NCBI RefSeq assembly: GCF_002014825.1
Contig: NZ_MUYU01000012.1
Coordinates: forward strand, 132,152-196,151
From: Moraxella pluranimalium
GTDB taxonomy: Bacteria > Pseudomonadota > Gammaproteobacteria > Pseudomonadales > Moraxellaceae
DNA length: 64,000 nucleotides
Direction: 5' to 3'
Shown here: positions 53,946 to 64,000 of the stretch, piece after piece
How positions within the stretch are numbered: position 1 is the stretch's first letter
How the letters are laid out: every line of letters begins with the position of its first letter
Translations under genes and position numbers: made by a program
The notes under the pieces: generated by a model
What the model was told of the DNA's origin: nothing
Seen by the model: the letters and a program-made list of their open reading frames with translations, nothing else
Database searches by the model: none

Positions 53946-53974
53946 AAAAGAACCACGCCAATGGCATGGTTCTT
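53946..53974 (-). terminator. Terminator of the ompA-family gene
   Basis: An 11-bp stem AGAACCATGCC / GGCGTGGTTCT (one G-T pair) with a 3-nt loop and a T-run on the minus strand follows the porin gene. Confidence 0.8.
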
Positions 53975-54002
53975 TTGGACATATTAGTAAATAATCGTTA
54001 GA

Positions 54003-55328
54003 TTATTGAACTTGCATGTCTTTAGTTTGTTGAACGGTAGTTACCTTGTTACCAGAGATAACTGCTTCAACACGACGGTTCATTGCTTTACCTTCGTCAG
54101 TGGTGTTTGGAGCGATCGGACGATCGAAGCCATAACCTACAGCGCTTAGACGGTTTGGAGCAATGCCGAACTCGTTAGATAGAACTGCTTTGATTGCGTT
54201 CGCACGAGCTTCTGATAGACGTTGGTTGTAACGTGCATTTGAGCGTGCTGAATCTTTAGAAGCGTGACCTTCGATTTGTGCAGTTGCGTTCGGGAATTCA
54301 CGCATTTTTTCTGCAACTTTAGCGATTTCTTCTTTGTACTGTGGTTTAACAGCAGACTTGTCGTAGTCGAAGAATACGCGTAGTTCTAGGCGTAGGTCTT
54401 CACGTACGTCAACGTTACGTGGGCAGCCACGAGCGTCAACAACAACGTTTGCTGGAGTGCCTGGGCAAGCATCTAGGTGATCTAGAACGCCGTCACCATC
54501 AGTGTCAACTGCTTTTTCTTCAACGATTACTGGAGCAACTGGAGCTGGAGTTGGCTCAACTACTGGAGCTACAACTGCAGGTACTGCAGGTGCTAGACGG
54601 CCACCTAGAGTTACTTCTAGACCAGCTAGTGCTAGACCTTCCCACCAGTTGTTGTCGAAGTTGTGGATTGCACGTGCTTCACCACGTAGCGCTAGTGCGT
54701 CATTGACTAGGTAACGAGCACCTAGACCTAGGTTACCGATAGTGTCTTTTGATTCTGCAACTTCAGTGCCTGGGTTGATCACATTATTTGGATCGGTAAC
54801 ACCTTCTTCTGCTGCCGCACCTGGAGTGTAAGCTGCTTTGTTTTCGATAGAGATCTTAGATTGACCAGCACCGATCAATGCATATGGCTTGAATTTGTTG
54901 TCAGCATTGTAACCAGTGAACTGCTCTAGACCAACTAGGAAGTTACCAGTGATCATTTGTTGTTCAGCGTCGAAACGGTTTGCTTCATTAGCATTTGCAG
55001 ACCAGTGAGAAGCTTCAGCATTTGCATTTGCTACGCCGTATTCTACTTGGAATTGAGTTGATGGAGTTAGCTCAACACCAATTGCTGCACCTGCATATAG
55101 GCCGCTTTCAACAGCAACACCACCATTTAGTGGATCTGCAGTCTCTGCAAGGTTTTTAGCAGCATTGTTTAGTTGCTTATTAACTTTCAACACTTCGCGT
55201 TGTTCGTCGTCAGAGAAAGATTCTGAGTAGTGATAACCAACTAGTGGGGTTACAGTGATGCCAGCTTGTGCAGCAACTGGAGCCACAGCGGCAGCAAGAA
55301 CGGCTAGAGCGATCTTGTTAAGTTTCAT
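54003..55328 (-). CDS. OmpA-family porin (OprF / OMP CD-like)
   Basis: Length is 441 aa from the ATG at 55328, chosen for the GGAGGAATTT ribosome site and the signal peptide MKLNKIALAVLAAAVAPVAAQA. An N-terminal beta-barrel (~residues 23-250) is followed by a Pro/Ala/Val-rich hinge (VVEPTPAPVAPVIVEE), a type-3 thrombospondin-like calcium repeat (DTDGDGVLDHLDACPGTP), and the OmpA peptidoglycan domain (FDYDKSAVKPQYKEEI ... IEGHASKDSARSNARYNQRLSEARA). Size and order resemble the Moraxella catarrhalis OMP CD and Pseudomonas OprF. A strong promoter precedes it. Confidence 0.92.
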   Translation of the reverse strand: MKLNKIALAVLAAAVAPVAAQAGITVTPLVGYHYSESFSDDEQREVLKVNKQLNNAAKNLAETADPLNGGVAVESGLYAGAAIGVELTPSTQFQVEYGVANANAEASHWSANANEANRFDAEQQMITGNFLVGLEQFTGYNADNKFKPYALIGAGQSKISIENKAAYTPGAAAEEGVTDPNNVINPGTEVAESKDTIGNLGLGARYLVNDALALRGEARAIHNFDNNWWEGLALAGLEVTLGGRLAPAVPAVVAPVVEPTPAPVAPVIVEEKAVDTDGDGVLDHLDACPGTPANVVVDARGCPRNVDVREDLRLELRVFFDYDKSAVKPQYKEEIAKVAEKMREFPNATAQIEGHASKDSARSNARYNQRLSEARANAIKAVLSNEFGIAPNRLSAVGYGFDRPIAPNTTDEGKAMNRRVEAVISGNKVTTVQQTKDMQVQ

Positions 55329-55391
55329 AAATTCCTCCAAAGGAATGGTTGGGTTTTTCAAAAAAAGTGTAACATAACATTACTACGGTCT

Positions 55392-55420
55392 ATTTTAGCA
55401 CAAAGAGACGCCCTTGCCAA
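55392..55420 (-). promoter_or_regulatory. Promoter of the ompA-family gene
   Basis: TTGGCA (minus, 55420-55415), a 17-bp spacer and TAAAAT (55397-55392) stand about 60 bp before the start codon. The rest of the 344-bp upstream gap (55329-55672) is AT-rich and holds no gene. Confidence 0.7.
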
Positions 55421-55672
55421 TGTCTGAACATTGACAAACTTGACAATTGACACCACCTTGGCATCGTCTAGACCAAAACAGATAGGCTAAGCTTAACCGC
55501 AAAAGTCCGAATTTACAACCTTTTTTTGGTAAAAACTACACAATATTACACAAAATTTACCAATTTTTACGTTTCGGGTAAAAAATTGGTTATTTTTTAA
55601 TCACAATAATCAGCTTATGAAATATTTTGTTATGATTATTCCTAGAAATAATTTATCAAAATATGTCAAAAA

Positions 55673-56404
55673 TTAGGCTAAAAACGCTTGCTTCATCGCC
55701 TTGACTGCTTGTTCAAGCCCCATAAAAACGGCATCACTGATCAGTGCATGACCGATATTGAGCTCATGAATACCATCAATCTGTGCGATGGCAGCGACAT
55801 TTTGGCGTGTCAAACCATGTCCTGCATTGACCAAAATGTCCGATTTTGACTTGGCATGAGCGACTGCTGCCTTGATACGACCAAGCTCATCGGCGACTTT
55901 GGCGGTATCGTCATCCAGTGTGGCGTGCGCATAAGTGCCTGTATGTAGCTCGATGGCATCGGCGCCAAGCGCAATGGCAGTATCAATCTGATGGATATCA
56001 GGGTCGATAAATAGCGACACTTGGATACCAGCGGTCTGTAGCTGACCAATAAACTCACCCAAATTTGGCAGATTGGCGATATCTAAGCCGCCTTCGGTCG
56101 TCAGCTCTTGGCGTTTTTCGGGTACGAGGCACACCCAAGCAGGACGCACATCTAGGGCAATCGACAGCATCTCATCAGTGACCGCCATCTCAAGGTTCAT
56201 ACGAGTGGTCAGACGCTTTGCCATCTCATAGACATCAGCATCACGGATATGGCGACGGTCTTCACGCAGATGCAAGGTGATACCTTCAGCGCCCGCCTGC
56301 TCACAAATTAGCGCCCCTTCGATTGGACATGGATAACCAACGCCACGAGCATTGCGAAGCGTCGCGATATGATCGATATTGACACCTAATAAGGGCGTAT
56401 TCAT
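55673..56404 (-). CDS. pdxJ: Pyridoxine 5'-phosphate synthase
   Basis: Length is 243 aa. [17 protein letters not shown] is the family N-terminus with the active-site His. [14 protein letters not shown] and the later [17 protein letters not shown] and [13 protein letters not shown] stretches are typical TIM-barrel PdxJ motifs. It makes pyridoxine phosphate in vitamin B6 synthesis. It is the last gene of the lepA-lepB-rnc-era-recO-pdxJ string. Confidence 0.96.
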   Translation of the reverse strand: MNTPLLGVNIDHIATLRNARGVGYPCPIEGALICEQAGAEGITLHLREDRRHIRDADVYEMAKRLTTRMNLEMAVTDEMLSIALDVRPAWVCLVPEKRQELTTEGGLDIANLPNLGEFIGQLQTAGIQVSLFIDPDIHQIDTAIALGADAIELHTGTYAHATLDDDTAKVADELGRIKAAVAHAKSKSDILVNAGHGLTRQNVAAIAQIDGIHELNIGHALISDAVFMGLEQAVKAMKQAFLA

Positions 56405-56420
56405 GGGCTTTTTCCTTATG

Positions 56421-57245
56421 TTATTGGTTCATATAACGGATGCTTTGTTGCCACAGGGTGCGACTGTTGAGTGGCTTATAGTCCAGTAGTGCATCCATCA
56501 GCTCTTTTTGTAATTGGCTTAATTGTGGCATCCACTCAAGCTGTGCATCGGCATCGCCCTGCGCTCGCCCCATCATCAGTAGCTCATCACCACGATAGCG
56601 CAGTCGGCTTAATTTTACCGTCTGACCATAGCGATCTGCCACGCCTGCCACATCAGGGACAAAGCCTGTCAAAGGCACAAAGCGATACACAGTATCAGTA
56701 TCAATCGGCTCGCCATGTCCATCAATCTGATAATCCATCGCCACGCCAAGCTCATCAAACAACGCCTGCTCAAACTGCCGTAGATACAGACGCATCGCCT
56801 GCATTTCATCGCTATCGCCAAGCTTTAGGCGGTCGAGTGCGTGCAGTTTGGTCGTTTTGGTGTGATAGACTTGCCACAATGTATGACAAGGATTTTCGGC
56901 GGCGAGCAGTTTATACAGCACTTCATTCATATATAGTAGTGCATATTGCACCCGCCCTTTGATTTGATGATAATTCACCGCATCAACTGAAGTGATAGTA
57001 TCATCAGTATCAACGCCATCACACATAGCCTGAAAATCTGGATGAAAGCCCAGACTGATTTGGCTAAAGCTTTTTAGGGCATTGACGCCATTTGCCATCA
57101 ACCAAATCGGCGCAAACAGTGGCATTCCCCGAGCGCCCACGCCATGCACCACGCCATGCTCATAGCTGAAAAACTGATAAATCGCCCGTTTTTCTTGATA
57201 AGCTCGACTGTGCAAAAGATAGCCATTGAGCGCTGTGGCACGCAT
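56421..57245 (-). CDS. recO: DNA repair protein RecO
   Basis: Length is 274 aa. The N-terminal OB-fold is recognisable ([36 protein letters not shown]), and a helical C-terminal domain follows ([25 protein letters not shown]). RecO loads RecA onto SSB-coated DNA with RecR. The zinc-finger Cys of some RecO proteins are missing. It sits 16 nt before pdxJ and 27 nt after era. Confidence 0.9.
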   Translation of the reverse strand: MRATALNGYLLHSRAYQEKRAIYQFFSYEHGVVHGVGARGMPLFAPIWLMANGVNALKSFSQISLGFHPDFQAMCDGVDTDDTITSVDAVNYHQIKGRVQYALLYMNEVLYKLLAAENPCHTLWQVYHTKTTKLHALDRLKLGDSDEMQAMRLYLRQFEQALFDELGVAMDYQIDGHGEPIDTDTVYRFVPLTGFVPDVAGVADRYGQTVKLSRLRYRGDELLMMGRAQGDADAQLEWMPQLSQLQKELMDALLDYKPLNSRTLWQQSIRYMNQ

Positions 57246-57272
57246 GATAATCTTCCAAAAGCTTAAGTCAAA

Positions 57273-58265
57273 TCAATAACCTAAGCTATTTAATGCACGC
57301 TCATCATCTGACCAACCACGCTTGACTTTCACCCACAAGGTCAGCATGATTTTGCGGTCAAATAGCACTTCCATATCTTTACGAGCATCGATGCCGACTT
57401 GCTTGATACGAGCACCTTTATCACCGATGATGATGGATTTTTGACCTGCCCGCTCCACAAAAATGGTCGCATCAATAAAAGTCACCGCACGACGCCATTT
57501 GCCTGTCTCAGGGTCTTGGTGCGCAGGCTCATCTTTAAAGGTATCAATCTGCACGGTCAAATCATAAGGCACTTCATCGCCTGATGTACGCATGATTTTT
57601 TCACGGATAATCTCCGATGCCAAAAAACGCTCCGAGCGGTCAGTGATTTGCTCCGCATCAAAGATCGCAGGGCGAACAGGCAAGTAGTCACCAATCACCC
57701 GTACCAAACGCTCAAGGTTGTGGCGACGCAGTGCCGAGACTGGCACAATGTCCGCAAAGTCAAAGCTTTCATTAAAGCTTTCGATGTGTGGCAACAGCTG
57801 TGATTTATCTTTAATGGTGTCGGCTTTATTAATCACCAGCACCACAGGCAGATTGGTCGCTGATAATTTTTCGAGCGTCAATAAATCATCTTCACGCCAC
57901 TGCAAACCATCCACCACAAACAGCACCAAATCCACATCCGATAAGGCAGAAATCGCCGCCTTATTCATGCGCTCATTAATCGCACGCACTTCTTTACTAT
58001 GAATACCCGGGGTATCGACAAAGACAATCTGCATCTCATCATTGGTCAAGATGCCATGAATACGGTGGCGTGTGGTTTGTGGTTTACGAGAAGTGATAGA
58101 GAGTTTTTGACCCAATAAATGGTTCATCAAGGTCGATTTGCCGACATTTGGACGACCAACAATCGCCACAAAACCAGCCTTAAAAGCGTCATTGGTCGGG
58201 GTTGATTGGCTGTCAAAAAACGCCGCAATGGTGTCTTCGTTGGTCAGGTTTGTGTTGTCAGTCAT
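57273..58265 (-). CDS. era: GTPase Era
   Basis: Length is 330 aa, with a ~25-residue N-terminal extension. GTPase motifs: VAIVGRPNVGKSTLMNHLLG, FVDTPGIHSKE and LVINKADT; the KH domain is IIIGDKGARIKQVGIDARKDME near the C-terminus. Era binds the 3' end of 16S rRNA in small-subunit assembly. It follows rnc, as in most proteobacteria. Confidence 0.96.
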   Translation of the reverse strand: MTDNTNLTNEDTIAAFFDSQSTPTNDAFKAGFVAIVGRPNVGKSTLMNHLLGQKLSITSRKPQTTRHRIHGILTNDEMQIVFVDTPGIHSKEVRAINERMNKAAISALSDVDLVLFVVDGLQWREDDLLTLEKLSATNLPVVLVINKADTIKDKSQLLPHIESFNESFDFADIVPVSALRRHNLERLVRVIGDYLPVRPAIFDAEQITDRSERFLASEIIREKIMRTSGDEVPYDLTVQIDTFKDEPAHQDPETGKWRRAVTFIDATIFVERAGQKSIIIGDKGARIKQVGIDARKDMEVLFDRKIMLTLWVKVKRGWSDDERALNSLGY

Positions 58266-58307
58266 GGTTTACCTTTTGGTTTGCGTCCTTGTTGGACAAT
58301 TGGATAA

Positions 58308-59081
58308 TTAGATAGTGATAGAGAGTTTGTGTAGCTGATTAATCATCAATTCAGCGCATTTTTGTTCGGCGATGCGTCGTGATGCGCCCGTTTCGGTAAT
58401 GGCGATTGCACCTGCGACCGCCACAGAACAACGCACAACAAAGGTCTGATTGGGGGCGTTGCCATGTGTCTCAATCAGCTCATAAGTGGGTAGTGCCAAG
58501 CGATTGCCTTGCAATAGCTCTTGCAAGCGGGATTTGGCATCTTTGAGCACTTGCTCTTGGCCGACTTCATCCAGCAAATCGCCATACCAAGACAGTACCA
58601 ATTCATTGACCAATTGACTATCGCCACTATCAAGATAAACCGCCGCAATCAAGGCTTCAACTGCATCCGCCAAAATCGATGCACGATGGCGACCGCCGCC
58701 TTTACGCTCACCCACACCAAGGATTAGATGGCGTGACAGCTCAAGCTTTTCGGCAATTTGCACCAGCGTTTCTTGGCGTACCAAAGTCGCTCGCATTCGG
58801 GTCAGCTTGCCTTCATCATGATGTGGATAACGCAAAAATAACCCACGAGCAATCACCACACCAAGCAATGCATCTCCCAAAAACTCCAATCGCTCATAGC
58901 TGTTTTTTGGGTCATAAGAACGGTGCGTCAAGGCACGGCGTGGCAATGATGAATCACAAAACTGATAGCCAAGCTTTTGGCAAAGCACGGCTAAGCCCTG
59001 CTCAAAATCGCTAAAATGCGGCTGTGCTTGCAGGGCGTGCGGCTTGGCTGTTTTTTTGGTCTTGGTGGATGAATCGCTCAA
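58308..59081 (-). CDS. rnc: Ribonuclease III
   Basis: Length is 257 aa with an N-terminal extension. The RNase III signature is SYERLEFLGDALLGVVIA; the second acidic part is ILADAVEALIAAVYLD. The dsRNA-binding domain follows (DAKSRLQELLQGNRLALPTYELIE ... ITETGASRRIAEQKCAEL). It processes rRNA precursors and cleaves double-stranded RNA. It lies between lepB and era. Confidence 0.96.
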   Translation of the reverse strand: MSDSSTKTKKTAKPHALQAQPHFSDFEQGLAVLCQKLGYQFCDSSLPRRALTHRSYDPKNSYERLEFLGDALLGVVIARGLFLRYPHHDEGKLTRMRATLVRQETLVQIAEKLELSRHLILGVGERKGGGRHRASILADAVEALIAAVYLDSGDSQLVNELVLSWYGDLLDEVGQEQVLKDAKSRLQELLQGNRLALPTYELIETHGNAPNQTFVVRCSVAVAGAIAITETGASRRIAEQKCAELMINQLHKLSITI

Positions 59082-59093
59082 GTGATACCTGCT

Positions 59094-60191
59094 TTAATCA
59101 ATACTGCCATTACGACCAAAGCTTGGCAGATTCAGCCCTGGCTCTTTATGCATCCATATATAAGTTGCCTTGCCTGACAGATTGGCTTCTGGGACAAAAC
59201 CCCAAAAACGACCATCTTCGCTACGGTCACGGTTATCACCCATCACAAAATATTGACCTTCTGGAACGGTGATTGACCATTTGGTGCCTGAAGATGTCGC
59301 AGTTTCTGATGAATTTTCTAGCAAAAATGGTGCAGCTTGTGCAGCATGAACATCGCCCACATAGCGGGCTTTATAAGTATGCTCACCCAAGGTTTCGCTT
59401 TGGTAGCGAGCGTATTTTTCTTCTTCACGACCCAAAGTCGCTCGCTCTGCACTGCTTAGCGGTGTGCCATTAATTGCCTGCGGTAGCATCTGGTCGGTTA
59501 GACGCTGTGGCATTTGATACTCGGTCGCACTGGTCGTTACAGGCTTACCATTGATACTGATGACATCATTATCAAAGCTGACTGTATCGCCCGGCAGACC
59601 AATCACACGCTTGATAAAATAAATTTTCTCATTCACAGGATAGCGAAACACCGCCACATCGCCACGCTCAGGCGCGCCCGTGTCTAGGATTTTGGTATGG
59701 GTAATCGGTAAACGCAGTCCATAGGCGGTCTTATTGACCACAATAAAATCACCCGTATAAAGCGTTGGCACCATCGATGATGATGGAATATTAAACGGCT
59801 CAATAAGAAACGAGCGGACAATGACAATCACCGCAAGCACCGGCAAAAATTCATACGCCCAGCGTACTAGGACATTTTGGCTTGGTGGGTTACCCTGCAA
59901 GCTTGCGACTGTGGCTAGGTTTTGTTGATGGGCTTGATAAGCCTTACGCACCGTGTCAGGTGTCGCTTCATCAGGACGAAAATGACTGATTGGCGTACTG
60001 ATACTGGCAGCTGCCAACGCTTGCTCAAGCGCCGACCGACTGGCTGACAATGCATCTTGTGCTTGCTTGGTCTGCTGTGTATGCGTCTTGATGGCACGAT
60101 GCTGTTTTAGGGCAAATTTATCCACAAGCCAAATCAGCAAAAACACCAAAGTCACTGGCACAAGAATCAAATTAATATCAAAATCCACCAA
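59094..60191 (-). CDS. lepB: Signal peptidase I
   Basis: Length is 365 aa. An N-terminal transmembrane segment (LILVPVTLVFLLIWLV) is followed by ~90 cytoplasmic residues and a second segment (FLPVLAVIVIVRSFLIEPF). The catalytic Ser is in IPSSSMVPTLYTGDF and the Lys in KIYFIKRVIGLPGD-type sequence. The C-terminal box is FVMGDNRDRSEDGRFWGFVPE. It removes signal peptides. It follows lepA on the same strand. Confidence 0.95.
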   Translation of the reverse strand: MVDFDINLILVPVTLVFLLIWLVDKFALKQHRAIKTHTQQTKQAQDALSASRSALEQALAAASISTPISHFRPDEATPDTVRKAYQAHQQNLATVASLQGNPPSQNVLVRWAYEFLPVLAVIVIVRSFLIEPFNIPSSSMVPTLYTGDFIVVNKTAYGLRLPITHTKILDTGAPERGDVAVFRYPVNEKIYFIKRVIGLPGDTVSFDNDVISINGKPVTTSATEYQMPQRLTDQMLPQAINGTPLSSAERATLGREEEKYARYQSETLGEHTYKARYVGDVHAAQAAPFLLENSSETATSSGTKWSITVPEGQYFVMGDNRDRSEDGRFWGFVPEANLSGKATYIWMHKEPGLNLPSFGRNGSID

Positions 60192-60316
60192 ACTCTCCTA
60201 CAGTTGTGATATACGGCGTGATTGCCGTTGGCATAGTATAACAACTGCTTGTATCATTTATAAGTCAATCGGTATAAAATATGTACAAAATATTCAATCA
60301 AGCCACTCGCCAAGTC

Positions 60317-62131
60317 TTAGCTATCGACTTTAAGCACCGCTAAGAACGCTTCTTGTGGGATTTCGACACTACCCACTTGCTTCATGCGTTTTTTACCGGC
60401 TTTTTGTTTTTCAAGTAGTTTTTTCTTACGGCTGACATCACCGCCATAACATTTGGCAAGGACATCTTTACGCATTGCTTTGACTGTGCTACGAGCGATG
60501 ATTTGGCTACCGATGGCAGCTTGGATGGCGACATCGAACATTTGGCGTGGAATCAGCTCTTTCATCTTCTCAACAAGCTGACCACCACGACGGCGTGCGT
60601 GCTCTTGGTGGCAAATCATCGCCAGCGCATCGACTTTTTCGCCATTAATCAAGACATCGACACGCACCAGTTTATCGGTTTCATAGCGTTCAAAATTATA
60701 ATCCAATGACGCAAAGCCACGGCTTGCAGATTTTAATTTATCAAAGAAATCCATCACCACTTCGCCCATTGGGATATCAAACACCACCTGCACTTGGCGA
60801 GCCATGAATTTCATATCCACCTGCACACCACGACGCTCGATGGCCAAAGTGATGACATTACCCAGATACTCTTGGGGTACTAGGATGTGACAGCGGGCAA
60901 TCGGCTCACGGAACTCTGCAATCACGCCGACATCAGGCAGTTTTGATGGGTTATCGACATAGACGATGTCGCCGTTTTTCTTGACGACTTCATAAATCAC
61001 CGATGGCGCAGTGGTAATCAAATCTAGGTCATATTCTCGCTCAAGGCGCTCTTGGATAATCTCCATGTGTAGCATCCCAAGAAAGCCGCAGCGAAAACCA
61101 AAGCCTAATGCTTCTGATGTATCTGGCTCAAAAAACAGCGCCGCATCGTTGATTTGTAGCTTTTGTAGGGCTTCGCGGAATTTTTCAAAATCGCTTGAAT
61201 CCACAGGGAACATCCCTGCATACACCTGCGGGGTCACCTTTTGAAAGCCTGGGATGTTATCAACATCAGGGGTCTTGGCATGCGTGATGGTATCACCCAC
61301 TGGCGCACCTTGAATGTCCTTGATACCCGCAATCACAAAGCCGACTTCACCGGCGTGTAGCACATCGGTTTCAAGCGATTTTGGGGTAAAGACACCGATG
61401 GATGTCACCAGATGGCTCTCGCCCGTTGATTTGATAAAAATCTTATCGCCCTTTGCCACCGAGCCTTGACGCACACGCACCAACGACACCACGCCAAGAT
61501 AATTATCAAACCAAGAATCAATAATCAACGCTTGTAGTGGTGCTTCACGGTCGCCCACAGGTGCAGGAATACGCTCAACCAAGACTTGTAATAACTCATC
61601 GACGCCAAGACCTGATTTGGCAGAGACTCGTGGCGCGTCAGATGCTTCAATACCGATGATGTCTTCGATTTCTTCGATGACACGTTCAGGTTCAACTTGT
61701 GGCAAATCGATTTTATTCAACACAGGCAAGACTTCTAGACCCTGCTCCACCGCCGTATAGCAGTTGGCAACTGACTGCGCTTCTACACCTTGGGCAGCAT
61801 CAACCACCAACAGCGCCCCTTCACACGCCGCCAAAGAGCGAGACACTTCGTAGCTAAAGTCCACATGACCCGGGGTATCAATGAAGTTAAGCTGATAACG
61901 CTCACCATTTGGGTGATCATAATACAAAGTCACCGACTGCGCCTTGATGGTGATACCACGCTCACGCTCAATATCCATTGAGTCTAGCACTTGCGCCTGC
62001 ATTTCACGGTCGGATAAGCCGCCGCACACTTGGATAAAGCGGTCAGCAAGCGTGGATTTGCCGTGGTCAATGTGGGCAATGATAGAAAAGTTACGAATTT
62101 TAGTAATATCAGTCGGCTTTTTGGCAGTCAT
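60317..62131 (-). CDS. lepA: Elongation factor 4 (LepA)
   Basis: Length is 604 aa. Motifs: [51 protein letters not shown] and NKIDLP. The LepA-specific C-terminal domain has [23 protein letters not shown] and [20 protein letters not shown]. It acts in ribosome function and assembly. It heads the cluster that continues with lepB, rnc and era. Confidence 0.97.
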   Translation of the reverse strand: MTAKKPTDITKIRNFSIIAHIDHGKSTLADRFIQVCGGLSDREMQAQVLDSMDIERERGITIKAQSVTLYYDHPNGERYQLNFIDTPGHVDFSYEVSRSLAACEGALLVVDAAQGVEAQSVANCYTAVEQGLEVLPVLNKIDLPQVEPERVIEEIEDIIGIEASDAPRVSAKSGLGVDELLQVLVERIPAPVGDREAPLQALIIDSWFDNYLGVVSLVRVRQGSVAKGDKIFIKSTGESHLVTSIGVFTPKSLETDVLHAGEVGFVIAGIKDIQGAPVGDTITHAKTPDVDNIPGFQKVTPQVYAGMFPVDSSDFEKFREALQKLQINDAALFFEPDTSEALGFGFRCGFLGMLHMEIIQERLEREYDLDLITTAPSVIYEVVKKNGDIVYVDNPSKLPDVGVIAEFREPIARCHILVPQEYLGNVITLAIERRGVQVDMKFMARQVQVVFDIPMGEVVMDFFDKLKSASRGFASLDYNFERYETDKLVRVDVLINGEKVDALAMICHQEHARRRGGQLVEKMKELIPRQMFDVAIQAAIGSQIIARSTVKAMRKDVLAKCYGGDVSRKKKLLEKQKAGKKRMKQVGSVEIPQEAFLAVLKVDS

Positions 62132-62242
62132 AGAACACTCGTGGTGCGTTGGAATAAATACAATTCAAGTTAAACCAAATATTGTACCCCAATTGCCTTG
62201 TTTTCGCCATCTTTTATCATCGCTTGTTAAAATAATTTTGCA

Positions 62243-62267
62243 TAAAAAATCGCCCATGACAGGCGAT
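62243..62267 (-). terminator. Terminator of kpsS
   Basis: A 6-bp stem ATCGCC / GGCGAT with a 7-nt loop is followed by TTTTTTAT on the minus strand, about 35 bp after the kpsS stop codon. Confidence 0.7.
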
Positions 62268-62301
62268 AATTGGCAATCAACACAAAATGACAGTGCGATG
62301 G

Positions 62302-63546
62302 TCAGCCAAGTGATTGATACTTGGATTTTTTTGGCGGTACGCCCACTTCTTGGGCATGAATATAAGGCAGTGCCCACGGCGAAGTGCCATAAAATGAGCC
62401 ATTGAGCTGGGTTTGCTCAATCAGATATTCACGAAACTTCAGATAAAATTCATAATCAGGGGCAACTGGATTGACCCAAAACTCATCCAAGCTTTGCTGG
62501 TCGGTCAGCCCTTTGATATCATAGAGCGCACGACCCATGATTTTGGTGGGTTTTTTGTGATAAATTGACTGCAGCCCTGTCGTGCTATTGACCGTAATCA
62601 TGCCAATGCTATGACGAATCAGACTTGGCAAGTGCATATCACAGCCATAATGTGCCCGTCCTGCAATCCCGAGTTCATCCGCCCACTTAGCAATCAAGCC
62701 TTTATAATCTCGATGCCCACGGTCAAGCGGATGATGCTTGAACAAAATCTGCGTGCCTTGTGGGGCAAAGTTGGCAAATGACACCATCACTTCACGAATA
62801 AAATCGGTGACATCCGCATAATCGCTATGGTGGGTGATTTGCGAATCATTGTGCACTTGTAAGCTGACCAAATAAAACTGACCGCTTGCCTTGCGCATTA
62901 GGCGTTTTTGTAGGGCTTTATCCGGATAATAACGCACCGCTTTACGAATGGGGGCAATCAGCCACGCCATCATCTCTTGCCAAATGGATAGTCCCCGATA
63001 ATGCTCATAATGCGGATACCGCCATTGACCCAGAAAAACGATGGCATAATAAACAATACTCGCCACACACAGCCGCCAAAAGCGGTTGGCGGTGTATTTT
63101 GGCGCATCATTGGCTTCATCAAAATTCTCAATCATTGCAGGATTGAGCCGTGAATAGCCATTGATTCCATGCTCTTCTAGCGTGATATAGTCAGGGCGCA
63201 GATAACCTTCTTCGAACACAAAAAACGACACGCCACGCTCGGCGCAGACCGTTTTGGCAATCGTGTGATAGGGTCGGCAGTCATTAAAACAGACCACTGC
63301 ATCGATGTCATGCTCACGGATGATTTGGCCAATAAAGCCATCAAATTCATCAAGTCTGCCATGATAATTGCTCATCTTGTCTTTATGACAATAAAAAAAC
63401 GCATCGCCGGCATTGAAATTAATCTTATGTACCGTACGCCCGCCATCCATCAAAAATGTGGCAAAACGACAAAAAAACGTCCCCATCTTGCCCTGCAAGA
63501 GCAAAATGCGACGATGGTCAAGCAGTCGTTTCATGGATGCAGACAT
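62302..63546 (-). CDS. kpsS: Capsule polysaccharide linker Kdo-transferase, KpsS-like
   Basis: Length is 414 aa. It has the KpsS pattern: an N-terminal RRILLLQGKMGTFFCRFATFL, a central FFVFEEGYLRPDYITLEEHG, and the later ILFKHHPLDRGHRDY and MITVNSTTGLQSIYHKKPTKIMG regions. KpsS and KpsC add the poly-beta-Kdo linker to a lipid for group 2 capsule export. It is 99 bp downstream of the kpsC end on the same strand. There are several Tyr/Trp-rich segments but no true signal peptide. Confidence 0.9.
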   Translation of the reverse strand: MSASMKRLLDHRRILLLQGKMGTFFCRFATFLMDGGRTVHKINFNAGDAFFYCHKDKMSNYHGRLDEFDGFIGQIIREHDIDAVVCFNDCRPYHTIAKTVCAERGVSFFVFEEGYLRPDYITLEEHGINGYSRLNPAMIENFDEANDAPKYTANRFWRLCVASIVYYAIVFLGQWRYPHYEHYRGLSIWQEMMAWLIAPIRKAVRYYPDKALQKRLMRKASGQFYLVSLQVHNDSQITHHSDYADVTDFIREVMVSFANFAPQGTQILFKHHPLDRGHRDYKGLIAKWADELGIAGRAHYGCDMHLPSLIRHSIGMITVNSTTGLQSIYHKKPTKIMGRALYDIKGLTDQQSLDEFWVNPVAPDYEFYLKFREYLIEQTQLNGSFYGTSPWALPYIHAQEVGVPPKKSKYQSLG

Positions 63547-63645
63547 AGGTATTCAACTTGATCAAGATGGCAAAATGGCTGTCTTTGATTAATTATCATA
63601 CAAATCAAAGTGCTATTTTAGCACAAGTTGCACTTTTTTCTTTTA

Positions 63646-64000
63646 TCAAATCGTAAACTTACGCAGGCGCATAAAATTGGTTTTGGCAGCTTGGATCAGC
63701 TGTTGTTTGAAGGACGGTTTGGCGGTTTGATGCGTTTGGCTATACAGATAGTCAATCACCTGTTCGACGCTGGCTAGCCCATAACCATGTGGCAAGCGGT
63801 ACACAGGATAATCAATGAGCGCACCATGAATAAGCACCTCTATGCCAAGTGGCGTGTGGCGTGTACGCCGTGCGATGGCCGCTTGCTTGGGCAGGTTATC
63901 CGTCTCAACAACATCAGTCGTCAAGCCAAATCCAGCATAAAACGGCATCCCATAGCACACCACCGCCACGCCTCGCAGTAGCGCCTCAAAGCCTGTCTGC
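63646..64000 (-). CDS. kpsC: KpsC-like Kdo-transferase, C-terminal end only
   Basis: About 118 codons of the C-terminus, open to the right edge of the window. The sequence TGFEALLRGVAVVCYGMPFYAGFGLTTD is the strongly conserved KpsC region, repeated in the two halves of this protein. The tail (LPHGYGLASVEQVIDYL ... MRLRKFTI) is as expected. Together with kpsS it points to a group 2-type capsule locus extending to the right. Confidence 0.85.
   Translation of the reverse strand, partial: QTGFEALLRGVAVVCYGMPFYAGFGLTTDVVETDNLPKQAAIARRTRHTPLGIEVLIHGALIDYPVYRLPHGYGLASVEQVIDYLYSQTHQTAKPSFKQQLIQAAKTNFMRLRKFTI

Overview
The window reads as part of the chromosome of a Moraxella-like gammaproteobacterium (Moraxellaceae) carrying most of an integrated tailed-phage genome. 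Support for the host: an OmpA-family porin with an OprF / OMP CD-like layout, the tpiA-secG-tRNA-Leu and pilB-pilC-pilD-coaE gene orders seen in Moraxellaceae and Pseudomonadaceae, a lepA-lepB-rnc-era-recO-pdxJ string, and a KpsS/KpsC capsule locus. The genus is an inference; no rRNA gene is present.

Bases 1 to about 23,275 are a lambda-like / HK97-like siphophage prophage whose far end (rest of the tape measure gene, tail tip, lysis genes, second att site) lies left of base 1. From right to left it holds: an integrase beside tRNA-Leu(GAG); a rightward early operon (18,078-21,876) of mostly unknown small genes plus a DUF3310-exonuclease fusion and an AlpA-like protein; an immunity region with an S24-type repressor, a HIRAN-like gene co-transcribed with it, a YdaS/Cro-like regulator and repeated CTACTTTAAGTAG-type operators; a leftward primase-helicase gene; a repeat-rich probable replication origin (13,264-13,569); a Q-like gene followed by a promoter and a strong terminator; then the leftward late operon HNH - terS - terL - portal - protease - capsid - connectors - tail tube - G/GT chaperone with a dnaX-type slippery site - a moron-like secreted protein gene - tape measure. 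Several hairpin terminators sit inside this late operon, which fits antitermination control.

Bases 23,276-33,400 are host genes: tRNA-Leu, secG, tpiA, the type IV pilus genes pilBCD with coaE, a DUF924 gene, an ArsR-type regulator with an old-yellow-enzyme oxidoreductase, a secreted WG-repeat protein and a BrnT/BrnA toxin-antitoxin pair bounded by short direct repeats.

Bases 33,400-47,800 hold an RND efflux pair, a Crp/Fnr-family regulator, recG, a small outer-membrane barrel protein, the sulfate assimilation genes cysN, cysD and cysH (AT-richer than their neighbours, with an inverted-repeat element between cysN and cysD), a patatin-like lipoprotein, and a patch of REP-like repeats around two AT-rich orphan genes.

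Bases 47,800-64,000 are mainly core functions, all on the minus strand: fadA/fadB beta-oxidation, mscL, typA, the OmpA-family porin, the pdxJ-recO-era-rnc-lepB-lepA cluster, and kpsS with the end of kpsC.
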